Source of the DNA: Aeromonas enteropelogenes | Lineage (GTDB): Bacteria > Pseudomonadota > Gammaproteobacteria > Enterobacterales > Aeromonadaceae | Direction of reading: 5' to 3' | Assembly (NCBI RefSeq): GCF_000819845.1 | Contig: NZ_CDCG01000018.1 | Span: 62,001 to 126,000 of the forward strand | Length of the DNA stretch: 64,000 nt | Shown: positions 61,455 through 64,000 of the stretch, one piece after another | Numbering within the stretch: the first letter of the stretch is position 1 | Layout of the letters: each line of letters begins with the position of its first letter | The notes under the pieces: generated by a model | What the model was told of the DNA's origin: nothing | Seen by the model: the letters and a program-made list of their open reading frames with translations, nothing else | The model's database searches: none | Translations under genes and position numbers: made by a program

Positions 61455-61475
61455 GTGACCTTTGGTACGGGTCAC
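61455..61475 (+). promoter_or_regulatory. thrS leader hairpin mimicking a tRNA-Thr anticodon arm
   Basis: GTGACC (61455-61460) pairs with GGTCAC (61470-61475), and T61461 can wobble with G61469. This leaves a seven-base loop TTGGTAC: U33, anticodon GGU and A37 in tRNA terms. It lies 31-33 bases before the start codon, the position of the anticodon-like loop in the E. coli thrS operator. ThrRS would bind it and block translation when free of tRNA. Confidence 0.7.
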
Positions 61476-61496
61476 CACTGTATAAGGAAACATATA

Positions 61497-63425
61497 ATGC
61501 CAATCATTACTCTGCCTGACGGCAGCCAACGTCAATTTGCCCATTCTGTTTCCGTCATGGATGTGGCCGCGGACATCGGTCCCGGTCTCGCCAAGGCGTG
61601 CATTGCTGGTCGGGTAAACGGTGAACTGGTGGATGCTTGCGAGCTGATCGAAGCCGATGCCTCCCTGGCCATCATCACCGCCAAAGACGAAGAAGGTCTG
61701 GACATTCTGCGCCACTCCTGCGCCCACTTGCTGGGTCATGCCATCAAGCAACTCTGGCCCCAGACCAAGATGGCCATCGGTCCTGTCATCGACAACGGTT
61801 TTTACTACGACATCGATCTCGACCGCACCCTGACCGATGAAGATCTGGCTGCCCTGGAAGAGCGCATGATGGCGCTGGCCGCCAAGGATTACGACGTCAT
61901 CAAGAAGAAGGTCTCCTGGCAGGAAGCACGCGATGTGTTCGAAGCCCGTGGCGAGACCTACAAGGTCGAGATCCTGGATCAGAACATCGCCCGTGATGAC
62001 CAGCCCGGTCTTTATCATCACGAAGAGTACATCGACATGTGTCGCGGCCCGCACGTACCCAACATGCGTCACTGCCACCACTTCAAGTTGCAGAAGATGT
62101 CAGGTGCCTACTGGCGCGGTGACTCCAACAACAAGATGCTGCAGCGCATTTACGGTACCGCCTGGGCTGACAAGAAACAGCTCAAAGCCTACCTGCAGCG
62201 TCTGGAAGAGGCCGCCAAACGCGACCATCGCAAGATCGGCAAGCAGCTCGACCTGTATCACATGCAGGAAGAAGCGCCGGGCATGGTGTTCTGGCACAAC
62301 GACGGCTGGACCATCTTCCGCGAACTGGAAACCTTCATCCGCGGCAAGCTCAAAGAGTACGACTATCAGGAAGTGAAAGGTCCCTTCATGATGGACCGTG
62401 TGCTGTGGGAGCGCTCCGGCCACTGGGATAAATATGCCCAGGCCATGTTCACTACCCAGTCAGAGAATCGCGAGTACGCCATCAAGCCGATGAACTGCCC
62501 GGGTCACGTGCAGATCTTCAACCAGGGTCTGAAATCCTACCGCGATCTGCCGTTGCGCATGGCCGAGTTTGGCTCTTGCCATCGCAACGAACCGTCAGGC
62601 TCCCTGCACGGCCTGATGCGTGTGCGTGGTTTTACTCAGGATGACGCCCACATCTTCTGTACCGAAGAGCAGATCATGGAAGAGGTATCTGCCTGTATCC
62701 GCATGGTTTATGACGTTTACGGTACCTTCGGTTTCGAGAACATCGTGGTCAAGCTCTCCACCCGTCCGGAGCAGCGTATCGGTTCCGACGAGGCATGGGA
62801 TCGTGCCGAAGCCGCCTTGGCCGAGGCGCTGGACGTGAATGGTCTGAAGTACGATCTGCAGCCGGGTGAGGGGGCTTTCTATGGTCCCAAGATTGAATTC
62901 ACCCTGCACGATTGCCTTGATCGTGCCTGGCAATGTGGTACCGTGCAGCTCGACTTTGCCCTGCCGGGCCGTCTTGGCGCCACCTATGTGGGCGAAGACA
63001 ACGAGCGACACGTACCCGTCATGATCCACCGCGCCATTCTGGGTTCGCTGGAGCGTTTCATCGGTATTCTGACTGAAGAGTACGCCGGTCTGTTCCCGAC
63101 CTGGTTGGCTCCGGTTCAGGCAGTGGTCATGAATATCACCGACAATCAGGCCGAATATGCAGTAAAAGTAGCCAAAGCATTGAATGATGCGGGTCTTCGT
63201 GCAAAAGCGGACTTGAGAAATGAGAAGATAGGCTTTAAAATCCGCGAGCATACTTTGAAGCGAGTGCCTTTCATGCTGGTCTGCGGCGATAAAGAAGTTG
63301 AAGCCGGCAAGATTGCAGTACGGACTCGCAAAGGGGCTGACCTGGGTACTTATCCTGTTGAAGAGCTGATTGCTCTATTGACCCAGGAAGTTCAGACCCG
63401 CGGACAAAAGAAAGTGGAGGAATAA
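61497..63425 (+). CDS. thrS: Threonyl-tRNA synthetase
   Basis: 642 residues, exactly the E. coli length. A TGS domain (1-60), editing domain (about 61-225), catalytic class II core (about 243-534) and anticodon domain (535-642). Cys334 in [11 protein letters not shown] is a zinc ligand, [25 protein letters not shown] spans motif 2 (split as [14 protein letters not shown] and [11 protein letters not shown]), and [20 protein letters not shown] carries the final zinc His and motif 3. It charges tRNA-Thr. AAGGA precedes ATG 61497. The leader folds like an anticodon arm, so autoregulation is likely. infC follows after three bases. Confidence 0.97.
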   Translation: MPIITLPDGSQRQFAHSVSVMDVAADIGPGLAKACIAGRVNGELVDACELIEADASLAIITAKDEEGLDILRHSCAHLLGHAIKQLWPQTKMAIGPVIDNGFYYDIDLDRTLTDEDLAALEERMMALAAKDYDVIKKKVSWQEARDVFEARGETYKVEILDQNIARDDQPGLYHHEEYIDMCRGPHVPNMRHCHHFKLQKMSGAYWRGDSNNKMLQRIYGTAWADKKQLKAYLQRLEEAAKRDHRKIGKQLDLYHMQEEAPGMVFWHNDGWTIFRELETFIRGKLKEYDYQEVKGPFMMDRVLWERSGHWDKYAQAMFTTQSENREYAIKPMNCPGHVQIFNQGLKSYRDLPLRMAEFGSCHRNEPSGSLHGLMRVRGFTQDDAHIFCTEEQIMEEVSACIRMVYDVYGTFGFENIVVKLSTRPEQRIGSDEAWDRAEAALAEALDVNGLKYDLQPGEGAFYGPKIEFTLHDCLDRAWQCGTVQLDFALPGRLGATYVGEDNERHVPVMIHRAILGSLERFIGILTEEYAGLFPTWLAPVQAVVMNITDNQAEYAVKVAKALNDAGLRAKADLRNEKIGFKIREHTLKRVPFMLVCGDKEVEAGKIAVRTRKGADLGTYPVEELIALLTQEVQTRGQKKVEE

Positions 63426-63428
63426 GCT

Positions 63429-63977
63429 ATAAAAGGCGGAAAAAAACTGGGCAAGCAGCCGCAAGCCCGCGCTCACCGGATCAACGAAGAGATCCGACTG
63501 AAAGAAGTTCGTTTGGCTGGTCTGGATGGCGAAGCGCTCGGTATCGTCTCCATCCAGGAAGCTCTGAACTTGGCCGCTGAGGCCGAAGTGGATCTGGTCG
63601 AGATTAGTCCGAACGCTGAGCCGCCCGTTTGCCGGATCATGGATTACGGCAAATTCCTCTACGAAAAGAGCAAAACCACCAAAGAACAGAAGAAAAAGCA
63701 GAAAGTCGTCCAGGTCAAGGAAATCAAATTCCGTCCTGGCACTGACGAAGGCGACTATCAGGTAAAACTACGCAACCTGGTTCGCTTTCTGGAAGACGGG
63801 GACAAGGCTAAGGTCACCCTGCGCTTCCGTGGTCGTGAAATGGCCCACCAGGATCTTGGTATCAAGGTTCTGGAGCGCGTCAAGAACGATCTGGAAGAGT
63901 TGGCCGTAGTCGAATCGTTCCCGAAAGTCGAAGGCCGTCAAGCTGTGATGGTCCTCGCGCCCAAGAAGAAATCTTAA
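63429..63977 (+). CDS. infC: Translation initiation factor IF-3, AUA start
   Basis: 182 residues, E. coli 180. It keeps the 30S subunit dissociated and checks the initiator codon. The frame begins at an ATA at 63429 with the family N-terminus (M/I)KGGKKLGKQ, as the E. coli gene begins with ATT at the same place. GGAGG at 63416-63420 is eight bases upstream. Motifs [49 protein letters not shown] and [10 protein letters not shown] are complete. It starts three bases after the thrS stop. The rare start codon allows IF-3 to limit its own synthesis. Confidence 0.93.
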   Translation: MKGGKKLGKQPQARAHRINEEIRLKEVRLAGLDGEALGIVSIQEALNLAAEAEVDLVEISPNAEPPVCRIMDYGKFLYEKSKTTKEQKKKQKVVQVKEIKFRPGTDEGDYQVKLRNLVRFLEDGDKAKVTLRFRGREMAHQDLGIKVLERVKNDLEELAVVESFPKVEGRQAVMVLAPKKKS

Positions 63978-64000
63978 GGCCCACAAGTAATTGACACATG

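Overview
The window looks like a chromosomal segment of a high-GC gammaproteobacterium, most probably an Aeromonas species. This is inferred from gene content and from protein resemblance to Escherichia coli relatives, not from a database search. Two marks support it: GyrA carries a long acidic insert absent from the enterobacterial protein, and most genes are GC-rich with strong G/C third positions. A stretch at about 30.1-35.1 kb is visibly more AT-rich and may have been acquired.

Region 1 (1-19.4 kb) is a purine catabolism locus. Accessory genes yqeB, yqeC and mocA (maturation of selenium-dependent molybdenum hydroxylases, molybdopterin cytidylylation) precede ygfK-ssnA-ygfM-xdhD-xanQ-guaD-ghxQ, in an order like that of E. 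coli, followed by xdhA-xdhB-xdhC. Purine bases enter through XanQ and GhxQ, GuaD deaminates guanine to xanthine, and XdhABC oxidises it. XdhD is a second molybdenum hydroxylase whose Fe-S region has lost every cluster cysteine. YgfM (flavin) and YgfK (flavin plus Fe-S) are its likely electron partners. A PurR-like operator lies before ghxQ.

Region 2 (19.4-30.1 kb) holds housekeeping and accessory genes: a YcfJ-like glycine-zipper protein, a YfcC-type carrier, an AlkK-type acyl-CoA ligase, a PAS-GGDEF diguanylate cyclase, a YjdM/PhnA-type zinc-ribbon protein, a methyltransferase and a secreted GH19 chitinase with a CRP-like site upstream.

Region 3 (30.1-35.1 kb) is the AT-rich block: a lipoprotein GH20 hexosaminidase, a cation/proton antiporter, and a YbdK-type carboxylate-amine ligase with which the antiporter is almost fused.

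Region 4 (35.2-43.1 kb) has a second PAS-GGDEF cyclase, a SRPBCC protein, smrB, the prmB-aroC pair, the RNA helicase rhlE and tyrP. Region 5 (43.3-48.5 kb) is the fructose PTS locus: fruR/cra divergent from fruBKA, with two identical Cra operators and a foldable leader between them.

Region 6 (48.5-64 kb) is conserved core: a DUF1289 gene, mltA, nrdA-nrdB-yfaE with tandem NrdR and DnaA boxes, ubiG with a MupP/Gph-type phosphatase, gyrA, a radical SAM gene behind a near-perfect LexA box, a Sel1-repeat protein, thrS with a tRNA-Thr anticodon-arm mimic in its leader, and infC with an AUA start codon. No rRNA, tRNA, CRISPR array, prophage or insertion sequence was seen.
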